Assembly: GCF_021018805.1 (NCBI RefSeq)
Contig: NC_086251.1
Span: 16,535,098 to 16,599,097, forward strand
Source: Prinia subflava
Taxonomy: Eukaryota > Chordata > Aves > Passeriformes > Cisticolidae
Reading direction: 5' to 3'
DNA length: 64,000 nt
This document shows, piece by piece, positions 37,651 to 49,049 of the stretch (within the stretch, counting starts at the first letter, position 1; each line of letters opens with the position of its first letter). The translations under genes were made by a program, and so were the position numbers. The notes below the pieces were generated by a model. That model made no database searches and was not told the DNA's origin. It saw only the letters and a program-made list of their open reading frames with translations.

Positions 37651-37739
37651 GGAAGATTTCTGCAACACACACATGTTCCCCATTAATTAGGACTGCTGTT
37701 AACAACACGTTGCGCCAGAGCTGCCAAGAACTGTCAGAT

Positions 37740-37880
37740 GAAGGACAGGGAAGCCCACAGCGGAGGCTCTGCTGCCTCCCGGGGTCTGCCCGCCCGGCCA
37801 GAGCCCAGTCCCGGCTCAGCCCCCGCCGCGGGCTGGGGCAGGCAGCCGGGCTGGGGCGAGGAGAGATGCCCTGCTGCACA
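37740..37880. promoter_or_regulatory. Short, very GC-rich CpG cluster
   Basis: About ten CpGs fall between 37760 and 37860, in sequence such as CCCCCGCCGCGGGCTGGGGC at 37820-37839. The flanks are AT-rich, and a long A run lies 100 bp upstream. The contrast is sharp. It could be a small promoter or first exon, or a GC-rich island inserted or grown by biased gene conversion. Open frames of 79-157 codons cross it in both directions with no recognisable domain. Confidence 0.3.
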
Positions 37881-40243
37881 GGCAGCCCCTGTTCAAACGG
37901 GAATTCTGCCCCCACACACTCCACTTCAGCTACAGACATTTTCCAGAGAAATTCTGGCTATGTTCGCTTTTGGTTGAGACTTCGGGACTATTTTTGGCTT
38001 TTTTAAAACATGCTTAGGGGAGACGCCTTCTACTTTTATTCACATAAAGGATCCTTATTTTTATGTATTAAGAGACACGGAAAGAGGAGGGGAGACAGGG
38101 TGAGGGGAGAGCTGATTTATGCTTTAATTCAGCTATACAACAACACAAATCTACATGCAAGCTGCCTTTCCTCCTCAGCAGGCTCCAGACATGCTCCTTG
38201 CTGTAGCAGAGACCACCCCTATGATCCCAGTTTTCTCAAGCCATCACTGGGACAGAGAGCTGACCGCTGGATTTTAAGCACCTCTCACCTTCACATCTCT
38301 TTGCAGGCACTTCAAGGGCTTTGTTCTTCTCCTCCTGTCAGATCCTCTCTTCTCAGCTCCCTCCTGATCTACTCCCTTTTTTCAAGCTCCCAGAGTGCTG
38401 GTCTGAATTCACCACTGGATGTGACCGAGGCTGCACACTGGACTGACTCATGTTAGGGTTAAAGCAGGGTCCTGAACTATCTTTTCCTCTTTGAACAAAT
38501 GTAGGAAATAGTGTTGCAACAGTGCAGCGAAGTTCACTGCAGGATCTTGAAGGAGGGGGAATTGATTGCATTTTAAAGTAAAAATTATTTCCCCACACTT
38601 GTATACTCACCATGTCCACGCAGCGAGGCCATCAGCAGGCATCAAGATGTGTGTTCCAAGTGCCCAGTCCAGGATCCCTTGCGAGGACACGAAGGAGGAG
38701 AGACACCAGCTATCCACCAGCACGTCTCCTTGACTCCTTGGAGGTTGGTGATGATTTGCTTGTTTTGGATCTTCCTTTTTGTACTGTTTAGGAGCAGACA
38801 GGGATTAGCCTCTCCACCCTGTCCCACCTCAGTGAATCATGCAAATGTACTCACTGTCCTCAGGCTCTCGATCTGGGCATCCTGAGAAGTTGCACTAGAT
38901 ATGTTGAGTGGCTAATCAAAGAGGTTTTTTGCAGCTCTTCTGCCGCTGCCTCCACACCAGACACCTGCTTCATCCTCACTCAGGCCAAAGAACACCTCAG
39001 CTGCAGGTCTCCATAGCAGGAGAAGTCGGAAAGGGGAGAGCTGAAGACTGCTGTCTTTTCCAATAGCTGCCTTGGAGACACCCATGAGCTGGAGGCATTT
39101 CTGTACTCACTCCATCCCTCTGACTGCTGGATGCAGGACTCCATGGCTGTGTACCTACATCTCACAAGCTGGGCCAAGCCGAACATCTAAAGCACAACAC
39201 TTGTCTGTGGTAAAAATTTGGGGATACTAGGTCGCTATGCGATTCTTATTCTTCCTTTAAAATCCCTAAAATGCTGCTGTTGGAACTTCAGCCCTGCAGT
39301 TTTGTGAGGCTTTATAGCTACTGTGATGCACATGATCTTATGCCAAAAAAAATTAACTACATATATTCAACTACATATAATCAACATGATCTCTATAAAT
39401 ATCATGAGGAAATCCTCATAACTGCTGTCCAAAGCACTGGTGACTTGTTCTTGAAAGAAAAGTCCTTTCAGACGCACAAGAAAACATCCCAGTCTAGATT
39501 TTCAAGAGCAGGTAATGGTTTGAGTGGGTTCCCCAATACTTATCCAGAGTACATTATTTTGAGATTATGCTGGGTGCCTTCCTGCTAACAGCTTTTCTCC
39601 TAGGCATCTTGAACCAATAGTGGAAAAAGCCACCAGAACCACAAGGATTTCTGAACTACTGGAGCAGACTGGACATTTTTCTAGGTTGTAATTTAACAGG
39701 AACCATTTAAGAGTGTGAATAAAGATCCACAGGATCTCAGTACACTTTGGAAGAGCTCCTCGGACCACCTGTTCAGATGCATGAGAGATAAGGGGAAAGT
39801 TCAGACTGAATTTCAGAAGAGCACCACAGTGCTGTTTTGTAGAACATATGCTAAGGTTTTTGATTAAAATAGTTCAGTTTGGGATAGTTTAAATTTTTGA
39901 AAATATGAGTAATTTGTGTAGAAAGTTAACAATTTATCTCTTATATACAACTAATCAATTTATTTAAAAACTTTTTTTCTTTTTAAGAAAAGAGCAACCT
40001 CTGTGAAAATTTTCAAATATCTCTTCAAATACCCCTTCTAATGACATTTGAAAATCTAGTTTCCCCTTTGGGACGCGTTGCAAGAATCAACAATAGTAAC
40101 AGTTTGATGTCTGTCTTGTTTCACTCCAGCGGGGTGGGGGGGAGGGAGGTTTGGCAGAAAGTATTATTGTCATGTGGGAGTCTCAGAAATGAGTTGTCTC
40201 CTGGCTAATATTCTTTCACTGCAATGGTAAGTCAAATAGGCTA

Positions 40244-40257
40244 GTAGCCACGGCAAC
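40244..40257 (+). promoter_or_regulatory. RFX X-box
   Basis: GTAGCCACGGCAAC fits the RFX-family X-box consensus GTNRCC N(0-3) RGYAAC exactly, with a 2-nt spacer. A weaker related sequence, TTGCTATGGTTAT, follows at about 40277-40289. RFX factors bind such sites at promoters and enhancers of ciliary and other genes. The surrounding 250 bp (40170-40420) is AT-rich, repeat-free and dense in homeodomain-like motifs (TTAACT, CATTAACTG). The site is seen; its use is inference. Confidence 0.3.
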
Positions 40258-41306
40258 AGCACAGAATTCTTAACTATTGCTATGGTTATTTCACTTCATT
40301 TTGGGGCTACCCCAGTTCATACCGTTATCACACAAGACATTATTTCATAGTGATTTCATTAACTGGGTGCAATTTGATCTATGAATAACACCCACATTCA
40401 GTTTAACAGAGGTCATGTTAACTGCACTGAAAATGAAGACAAGTCAAGCTAAAACAATGCTACAGTTTTAAAATACACAGAGACTGACTAGGGTTCCTAG
40501 GTGCAGAGCAGCCGTGTGACGTCTCCTTCATCTCACCTACAGTACATATCTTCCTAAGGAAGGGTGTAGGAAAAAGGTGGAAGCTACAGCATCCATAGCC
40601 CCACACCTCTCATGAACCCTGCAAGGAGGCCTGGAATGGGGGAGGGCATGACATGTGAGCAGTCAAGTGAGCAGTGAGCAGTGAGAATAACACCTGACAA
40701 AATTAGGAGTGACAGCCCAACTGCCACCTGTAAAAAAACCATCAGCTTCCTAAGTATCATAATTTGATGTGCAAAACTTGAAGAAGTTACAAAACATTGC
40801 CAGCTCATAACAAAGGGTTTAGGAACACTTCCTGGTCAGGCAATCCAAAGAAAGGACAGAGGTAACCACACCCATAGCTGATGGAGTAACTGGACGGTGG
40901 ACAGAGAAAAAAAACAGAAGCAAAATGACAAAAAAGAGCCCAAGTCTTCAGGACACCATATTGCAAACCTTCAGTATGATCTCCTGTGTAGTATCAGCAA
41001 AACAGCAAATCCATGGCACCTCTTGAAGATGTTTCCAATCAAAGTTTGTTTTCCTGTACAATGGCACTGATGCCCAAGAAAGCCTCAACACCCGTGAGCT
41101 AGTGTTCTGTGCCAGTGCTGCACAACTGATCAAACAACAGGAGATTCCTGGTTTATCTCTGATGTTCATTTGTATTGCCATTCGTTACTCTTCAAAAATG
41201 TACACCAGGTTTCCCAAAGCAAACCTTTGGAAGGCCGTGTGTCCCCCTCCGGTGTCAAGTTATGTAATTGGACTGCAATATCTGGGCCTTCACTGACCAA
41301 GAAAAC

Positions 41307-41324
41307 AAAAAAAAAAAAAAAAAA
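41307..41324 (+). repeat. 18-nt A homopolymer
   Basis: A simple A run following GAAAAC, with CAACCAAAATAACC-type A/C-rich sequence after it. Confidence 0.85.
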
Positions 41325-43929
41325 TCCAGCCAACCAAAATAACCAATAACAAACAACAGCAAGTTCAAAAGAGTTCCAAAGACCCATTTTTCAGAAAATT
41401 GAATAATGGTGTATTCTGCAAAGACAAACCCTTTAAAGTGTTTCTGGTTTCAGAAATATTTGTAAAAACCCAGCATTCCTGTTGCTTTCCAGAGTTATCT
41501 GAATTCCTTCAAAAGCCCACTCAAGGTTAAAGAAGAAAAACAATGTTATTCTAATAGAACAAAGCAAATTTTTTTATTACAAGATTTGAAATACAGTTGC
41601 AAAAGAAAAGCTAGAAAACCAGACAGATTCAAGTTCAGAGTTTATCTTGTGTTAATTTTTTTCTCTTTTGTCACCTGGGGTTCTTTCTGAGGTGTTCCTC
41701 CTCCAGAGAGCTGCTTCAAAAAAGCTCTCAACCCCCCCCATTTTTTCTCTGCTACTGTTTTATTCTGCAGCCTTGTTTTAGCAGCTTCAGAATGTGCAGG
41801 GCAGTGGTTTTTCTACCTAAGCCCATCATTTTGTTTAGGAAGCCACAGAAACTGCAGCTAGCAGCTCATCACTTTATAAACATCCTAACTGTATGCTCTA
41901 GAGATCATTTCTGTGTACAAACAGTTTCAGTCCAGTTTCAGCTACTGCAATTTCTCTGATAACAACTTGCCATGTTTACATCCATCTGAAACATTAAAAC
42001 CCCCTGGGGAACAGTATGGGTCCTTGATTATTTATCTGTCTGATCGACCTGAACAACCTACTCGCAATATTTTCAAAAAGCTGACTTCTCTGCAGCTGGA
42101 ACACCAGGGGGGTTGGTGTTACTTGTCCCTCTTTCCTCGGCTGCCTAATCTCACTGCCTGCTCCTTAGTGAAGATGTTAATTCAGAGCAGAGCTGGCAGC
42201 GGTCCCCCTGCTGCCCCAGGGGGTTCCTCCTAGCAGTATGCAGGCAGTCATTAGTCTCTGACTATCGTCTGTCAGGCAGTCCAAGCCACTGGTCCCTGTT
42301 CAAGCCAAACAGGGATGTCACATCATGCAAAGTCATGCCATAAAATAACAGTGGAAATAACTTACATTTTAAATCCCTGAGGGCAGCTACCCCGTCAGGC
42401 TGGCGGATTAGAGCACAGACGCTAAAGCACAACAAATGGTGCTGGGGTCTCTGGCTTGCACAGGAGGGAAATGGTTTAACACCAAACAACAGAGGAACAA
42501 AAGAAGTGTTTGAGCCAGGTTCAGCCTAAGCCTAACTGATGCACCTAACTGATCTGCCTAATTGAAGGCCTCTTCTAAGTAGGAGGCTAACATACCTCAG
42601 CTGTCAGGGGGTGGGACAGGTACAGCCAAGGGTCATCTGGATCCCGGAGTGGGATGAACCGCTTTCTAACAGCAGCTCTCTCTTTTCAGTGACCGTAAGG
42701 ATCTTTGGGCATTTTGCAGCATGCAGGGTGAATGGGTGCTAATTAGAGTATTCTAAGCATTCTAATATTTTAGAAAAATAGCTTGGATGTACCACAAGGG
42801 CATGCCCATAACCTTCAATGTGTTAGTGTTATGAGCAGGGTCACACAGAAAGACATACCCTTTGTGAAGGGAATACATGACAGTAAGAGGAAAACAGGAA
42901 AATAAACGTAACTTGGAACAAGCGGAAAAAAAAATTCCAATAAAATAGCATTTTCCCCTCAAAATGAATTTTTCCAAAGTCTATAGGGTTTCAAAAGAAA
43001 AGTGGGCACTCTTGAAAAGGCATTTTCTGGTAGCAAACTGTTTCTGTAATAATGTGGACATAACTCTCCCAGGGATCAGGATGATTCAGTGCTGCTGGAA
43101 ATATTGAGTAGTTATCTGTAGTGAGATGGCAATATTTTGGTTATTTTGACTTCTGACGAGCATGGATCATTACAAATAGCTTATTATGAAGCATATAAAA
43201 TGAGGTGGTAACTGGATAACTTGACAACAAATTATTTTCACTATATATAAGTGCATGACGGTCTATATTGGAAAATGATAAATTACACCATTCATGTGCC
43301 CTGAATTCACAGTAATCTCTCAAGGGGGGAAAAATCTAGGTTAAATAATGGGCAACTAAACAGAGACATATGTTCAACGTGCACCACAGATCAGAAAGGC
43401 AATGAGAAGTTGGAAATCCTGCAACAATAGCTTTCCTCAAGCTGGAGCTGCCAGTCGAAACTGAGAAATGCCGACACATCTTTTTGCCTGATAAATCCTC
43501 TGAAGTATCCACCTCTCCTTCCACTCCAATGAGGCATGAAGCTGGTAGCACCACACAGCACTGGACAAAGCATTGCTTTGATTTGTGTGCCGCCGTGTGT
43601 GGCAGTGGCAGTTCATCCCTGTTCCGCACATCCCCTGCCGTGACTCCAGCCCTTCACCTGAGGCTGCTCCGCAAGCTGCCAGGCACCCACGGGTGAGAAT
43701 GCAGGTGTCTGATCTCCTCTGGAGAAACCATCCGTATCACCTGTGGGTGCTACTTGTGTTTGGAAGGAAAGGGTGTGGAGCTGCCCCCTGGAGAAAGAAG
43801 GATTTCGCTACCCATGGAGGCAGCGCTGTAGGATGATGCTAGAGGAAGAGGCCATCCAGATTGTCAGGAATGCACTGGGAGAGGTGGCTCCTCCAAAAAC
43901 AACCCAGGCTAACGGCACACCTCATGCTT

Positions 43930-44160
43930 TTCTCTCTCTGTGCCTTTCTGCCAGGTGCACCCTTGGGTGTGGAGGGTGGGCTGCAGACGGGAGAGGCTCG
44001 GGCAGAGGCAGCTGTCCGAGGGGCCGGCTGGCCCGTGGGTGAACGGGGTGAGCCGGCCCCGAGATGCATGCGTGGCTCTGGCCCGGCATCTCGTCTGTGC
44101 AGGAGGGGGGCTGGCGGCAGCAGGCGAGCCAAGTCAGAGCAAAGCCAAGCGAGAATGTTC
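43930..44160 (+). promoter_or_regulatory. CpG-rich patch with a splice-acceptor-like edge
   Basis: About 14 CpGs lie between 43985 and 44155. Immediately upstream is a strong pyrimidine tract ending in CAG (TTTTCTCTCTCTGTGCCTTT then CTGCCAG at 43948-43954). At 44048 there is a donor-like GGG|GTGAGC. Taken together they would define a 93-nt exon at 43955-44047 on the plus strand, open in at least one frame. Nothing in that translation resembles a known domain, and pyrimidine tracts are common, so this is only a candidate exon or regulatory island. Confidence 0.25.
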
Positions 44161-47100
44161 TGGCAGCCTTTCCTGGCAGCCTAAGCAAAGTTATTTATCA
44201 CTTTGTGCATTTTCCTTCTCATCTGTGTACAGCCGGCTCCAATGGCTCAGCTTGCATTTTGCCTTCCAGAGCCAAGCCAGTTCCTTGGCTCTGCTCGGTC
44301 TTGGCTGTCCATTCACACCTTCTGTCTCCTCCAGCTCTTCCTGGAGTAGGGCAGGATCACAAATTAGGAGTAGGTGTCTACAGCCAGGGAAAGGGATCGA
44401 AGCATCAGAACCTACACCAATGGCAGAGACCACATCTCTCCCAGGGAGGGAGAGCACCAAGCTGCTGTTTACTGGGGCTGAGGAGTTATGCACAGCTTGT
44501 GCTTCTCCCAGGCAGCCTCTGCTGGGGAGCTCCAGTGCCTGCTGGCAGCTCTGAGACATTTTCTTCTATTTATTTTAAGGATTGTGCCTTTGCGCTGACT
44601 TTTTCCAAATTTGTGGATGTAACAACAGCAAATTTACAGCAAAATTTTCCAGTTCTATGGACTCTTTTCCATACTGCTGATGAATTTTGTCAAAATGCCT
44701 AACAATGGTACCTAAATTGGGCTTGAAAATAATACCGGCTGCATTCAGACTCACATTTGCTCTTGATAAGGGCACACGACACTCTTCCACACTCTTCTAA
44801 ACACTGGACATTGCAAAAGCAAATCAATACTAACTCTATTACACCTTGCATCATCAAAAGCATCAACAATAGTTTCATGACTTTGCCTAAAGGAAGAACC
44901 CCTGAATTTAGCTGCCCCTGCAGTTTTGTCTGGGGCTGCTAAATTCAGTGCCAGAATAACAGCAAGACTGCATTTGACCTTGCTGAGTTTCAGGCAGCGA
45001 AAAGATTTATGTTTTTCTGCTGGATGTCACACTCTAGAAGATGCTAGGTAATTCCCAGACTCTGCAAGGCCAGATCTTGACTACCTTCTAGCCATCTTGG
45101 TCCCAGCAGGGCAAAACCTCCTAGGGTTCTGATCAGAGCCTTTTTTGTTTTTAAATCATTCTGATCAGGTGGTGGAAAGATATAAAACAAAACAAAGTGA
45201 GGGGGAAGGGGGCACCTTGTCTGCAGCAGATTCCCAGAAGCACTCATGACAACAAAGTGTGTTGAACAGCAGCTTCCCATCATGAGCCCCTGATTTTCAC
45301 ATCCTGAGAACTTTCCAAAATTGGGCTGCAATTTCTCAGATTTGGTCCCTGCCTGAAGGTAGAAGAAGAAGTTGAGTAAAATCCCTTTAGACCTTCTGAA
45401 ATGAGGAGAGAATGAAAAATTGCATTTTCATATTGTAATAAAAATTCTAACAATTTTTTTCTCTCTAAAAGGCCACATCAAGCTGCTTGGAATTTGAAAC
45501 TTGGTGTGGGCATAGCTCTCATTACAAGCCAGATTCAAAGCAAGCTGAGGTCAATAACTGTCTCTCCTTTGATTTTGCCTGACTCTGAAGAAGACCCTAC
45601 AGCTAGGTAAACAAATCGTAGAGAAAATCGTTCAGAACAGTTGTGCCTATTTTCTACTTGGGAGTTGCCTGGGAACAAGCTCCGTTTATTTGCAATGTGT
45701 CTAGGGTTTAGATGTATTCACCAAAGCCCAGCTTTGCTCCATCCTCCTCAATTTTTATTTTAGAACCTTGCTCCATGAATAATCTCCTCGAAGAAAATAT
45801 CCACCAGCAGATGAAAGGACATCTTTAGGTAAAGAACTTGTAACTAAATCATTTCTACACCTTTTTTTTTTATAGATGGGTCACAAGCAGATGATTTGTC
45901 AGTATTATGCATCCCTCATGCACACCCCAGTGTATCTGAGGTCCTGGAAGCTGTTCACATTTCAGTGTGCTGCAAGGCAGAGAGCAGCAAAGCCCTTGGT
46001 GGATTGAGGACTGGCCTCCACATCTCCCTGTAGCTCCAGCTTTGGGACCATCCTCTCTCTTGGCATTGGGACTCAGAGGTCTTTCTTTGTTAAATTCTAC
46101 TTCGGTTAGTTTAATTCTGTTTTCTTGCTAGAAGAGGGTTTTGTAAAACAAACAAAACATCTCACCAATGTGAATATTCTCAATTAATGACAAAACTCTG
46201 AAACAGGAAGGTCATTTCTTGGGGAGGGAGACTGGTATTATTTTGAATGAAGGGAAGAGTGCAAAGATCTTGCAATATTTGCTGTAAATGGGTTGTTATG
46301 GTGAACATTCCTGTCAGCAAGTTCATTAGCTCAGAGATCCACGAGTGAACAGAGACAAAAAAATATGTTTAAAAATTCAAGAACAGATTAGTGGACAATA
46401 TTTTGCAATCTTTGTCTAGCTCTGCTTCTCACTGAGAATTAGTAACTTTACTCCAGGCCACATTCAAATAGTCTTACTCATGCAGAGCAGCACCATGTTT
46501 TATAAGTAACCCCAGTGACATTTAGGGCTGCATTTTGGAATAAGATTGGAATCAGAGAAAGGCAGTGGGAGGCATGGCTGAATCACCTTGATTAATAAGT
46601 GTAAGATTGTTAGTTTATGCGTCTATAGAAATAAACATAATGGGACTAAGGAGTGATGTCTGGATTGACAGGCATGTGAGGGAACTTAAAAACATCTTTT
46701 TGCAATATACAGCAGACTCTTCTTTTAACAGAAAAGGACAACACCCAAAAGTTACTTAATATCAGGAAAAGAGGAATTCACACCTTCAGAAACAATAGAA
46801 GATCGGGCCATTTTGTGGGTTTTACTCTCAACAGTTCTGGCTGTTGCCTGTGATATTACATAAGGTCTACTCTGCTCTCCATAGAAGTGATGGATGAAGT
46901 TTTCAGAGCTGCCCAAATGTCTTGAAAGCATGTGGTCCATTTTCCAAAATAATAGGGTCTTTGGGATTCTAAATCCCGTCAAATTTCAGCACTTCTGGGA
47001 ATGGTCTCATTCACTGCTATATCAGTATGCATTTTCCAGTTTGTTATGCTTCCCATTTCATTTTATCTCGGGACCCCAGCCATCACCATACATCAATAAC

Positions 47101-47239
47101 AAGATCATCAGAGGGCAGGATTAAAAAGGAAAGCACGGTTGTGCCCAGCTGCTCTGTCAAAATGCCTCCAAGACCCATCACAGGCTCCTGACATTAACAG
47201 TGAGCGGGAAGGAACCAATTCAAAGCTTGCTGATGTAAA

Positions 47240-47290
47240 GGAAAGTCCACTCATTTCTATGGATTTCAGTGAGGCTTGGATCAGGCCCTG
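47240..47290 (+). repeat. Ancient amniote repeat (copy 1 of a pair in this window)
   Basis: The segment ends with GATTTCAGTGAGGCTTGGAT followed by CAGGCCCTG. It aligns with 56738-56782 in this window. Over 24 aligned positions I count four differences, all transitions, centred on a shared CTTGGATCAGG. The motif resembles an old repeat containing ATTGACTTCAATGGG that is common in turtle, crocodile and bird genomes. Limits are uncertain. Confidence 0.45.
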
Positions 47291-47394
47291 GAAGAATAAG
47301 GATGACATAAAAATAACATGACGTCTGCCAGATTCACCAATATGCTCTGATGTTTTGCCCGGCTCAGTGATGCAAAGCAGATGGGAAGCACTGA

Positions 47395-47710
47395 CAATCC
47401 TGGCTCTCTCCGATCACTTACTCCGTCTCTCGGATTAGTTTTCATCGGGCGTTTTATCCACGACACAAATACATTTATCTCGTCAGTGCTTCTGCAAGAG
47501 TATTTCAGAAGAAAAATCACCACATTTTAACTTTATCAGAGAAAAAGTTCACGTATTTTATCACTCGGTGACTACCAATTTTCAATGAGGTTTCTAAGAA
47601 GTTTACTATGGAGCCTTTGAATTTTGCTGTACTTATGCAGGGCTTGTAATTAGTTGAGTTTAGCTGTCTTTTTCTTCCATACCACTTGGGCCCAAGCAGC
47701 ATGCACAATT
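47395..47710. promoter_or_regulatory. Candidate conserved non-coding element
   Basis: This stretch is not GC-rich yet holds seven CpGs between 47410 and 47482 (CTCCGATC, TCTCGGATTAG, CATCGGGCGTTT, CCACGAC, TCTCGTC) and more near 47552 and 47567. Homeodomain-type cores are present, including GGATTAG at 47432 and GTAATTAGTTGAG near 47646. In methylated vertebrate DNA, CpGs outside islands decay, so their persistence suggests either constraint or an unmethylated state. No coding frame fits. The assignment is inference without any alignment. Confidence 0.3.
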
Positions 47711-47771
47711 GTGCTATTTGACTGTCGCACCATCAAATGGGGCATTGGGACAATTATTCTGCAAAATACAA

Positions 47772-47815
47772 AGTTTACCTTTAAGTTCAAGCACATGCTT
47801 AAATCCCATCAAAGC
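47772..47815 (+). repeat. Ancient amniote repeat fragment
   Basis: ACCTTTAAGTTCAAGCACAT followed by GCTTAAATCCCATCAAAGC resembles the TTAAGCACATGCTTAAGTCC-CATTGA block of an old amniote repeat. The fragment is short, and the match rests on the AAGCACATGCTTAA-like core. It lies about 480 bp downstream of the repeat copy at 47240-47290 and could be part of the same dispersed insertion. Confidence 0.35.
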
Positions 47816-48961
47816 TATCGTAAATAAATACACGTACAGCTCACTCAATCAGTGCCAGAAAATGCATTTAAAAGAAACTAGCCCCCTTTGAAAATTACCC
47901 TCATGTCTCTACCCCTCTCTTAGCTTATTTCTACACAAAAAGGAGTCAAAATTCATTGGGAAATACTGATACACGAGGAGTTTGTGTACTCAGTGCCTCA
48001 AAGAAAAAAGAAGAGGCATTGCCCTGTCAAACATTATATCCCAGAAGCAAGCAATACAGATGTAATACAGGCTGAGCTTTTAGTATGCATGATTATAATA
48101 AATATAGGCATTAATAGACATTAAAAGTTGCTGAATGACTGAGAAGCTGAGTAGATTGGATGACGTTCCTCAAAATGAAATAATCTATATTTGGCTGGTA
48201 ATTCGTTTCTTCCGAGATGCTTTCTGCTTGACTCTGCATATATTCCTCATTGCAGAAATAACTTGGGCAATTGCAGTCTGGCTCCAGCCTCAAGCCAGCC
48301 AGCCCAGGAGCAAACATTAGTGCTGAAAGACAGGATCCGAGTTCCATATTCCCACTAGACACTTCACGAAAATGTCCCAGACTATGCAGATAACAGCTGC
48401 TGTGCTGCTCAGAGCCTGCTCCCTGGTGTAAAGACTTGACCACAATCACGCCACATAGGGGTCAAACTGGCTCCGAGCATGAGAGCCATCCTGCACTTCT
48501 GCACCCATATTTCACAGGCCTTCCCAGGGCATGCCCTGTTCATCGGAGCTGAGGGTGGCTCACGGTGTCTCTGCCCTGGAGTGACAATCTGCTGCCAGCT
48601 GTAGCACATCCACCAGTTATGCCTGCAGTGCCACAGTGCTTGAGCACACAAAGGGAGAAGAAACAACATAGAGATGCACAAAATCAGGCACAAGGCTCAA
48701 GCCTGGGTTACCTCGTTTCAGGTAACTTCAGGTAACTTTACAAGGATCACTCACATTTTAGAGGTGAAGACCAGACTGCAGAAAGAGGGGTAAAGCATGA
48801 GGACAAGACTGCCACAAACACTTTGGCCAAACAACTTACAGTGAAACTCTACTCCTGGCTGCAGCAAAGATCCTGCTCACTTACAAAGGAAAACAATTAA
48901 CCCTGTGTGACCAAATTCTTCCTCTGAAAAGGAAGAATTGCTTGTCATATCTCACTTGTCA

Positions 48962-49045
48962 TCTCTCTGGACTGTAAATGATTCAAGGCAGGAACTGTCT
49001 CTCTATGAGCACAGTGCTGTCAAGTCCTAGCCACAGGTGAAGTAT
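48962..49045 (+). mobile_element. Tail fragment of an ancient L2/CR1-like element
   Basis: CTCTGGACTGTAAATGATTC, AAGGCAGGAACTGTCTCTCT and ATGAGCACAGTGCTGTCAAG resemble the old tail sequence with GACTGTAAGCTC, GGGCAGGGACTGTCTC and GCACAGTG. The segment is short and diverged. It probably shares a source family with the tails at 6.55-6.69 kb and 60.13-60.23 kb. Confidence 0.45.
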
Positions 49046-49049
49046 TACA

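Larger units (their letters stand above)
38000..43929. other. No gene recognised
   Basis: Unique sequence, AT-rich around 39.8-40.4 kb where the X-box lies. The 148-codon plus-strand frame at 38010-38456 has no recognisable domain. A short G run lies near 40130-40147. No paired splice sites flank any open frame convincingly. Confidence 0.55.

Noticed and set aside
37466..38006. Frames of 148-157 codons with runs of lysine or phenylalanine
   Set aside because: They are carried through the long A homopolymer and a GC-rich patch. The residue runs are artefacts of these.
43940..44702. Two overlapping plus-strand frames of 204 and 212 codons
   Set aside because: Different frames are open over the same GC-rich DNA and the minus strand is also open. 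This is what low stop density produces. Only the small acceptor-donor segment was kept as a weak candidate.
46450..46530. Another ancient amniote repeat copy
   Set aside because: TACTCATGCAGAGCAGCACC and AGTAACCCCAGTGACATTTA look suggestive, but the match is too weak to list.
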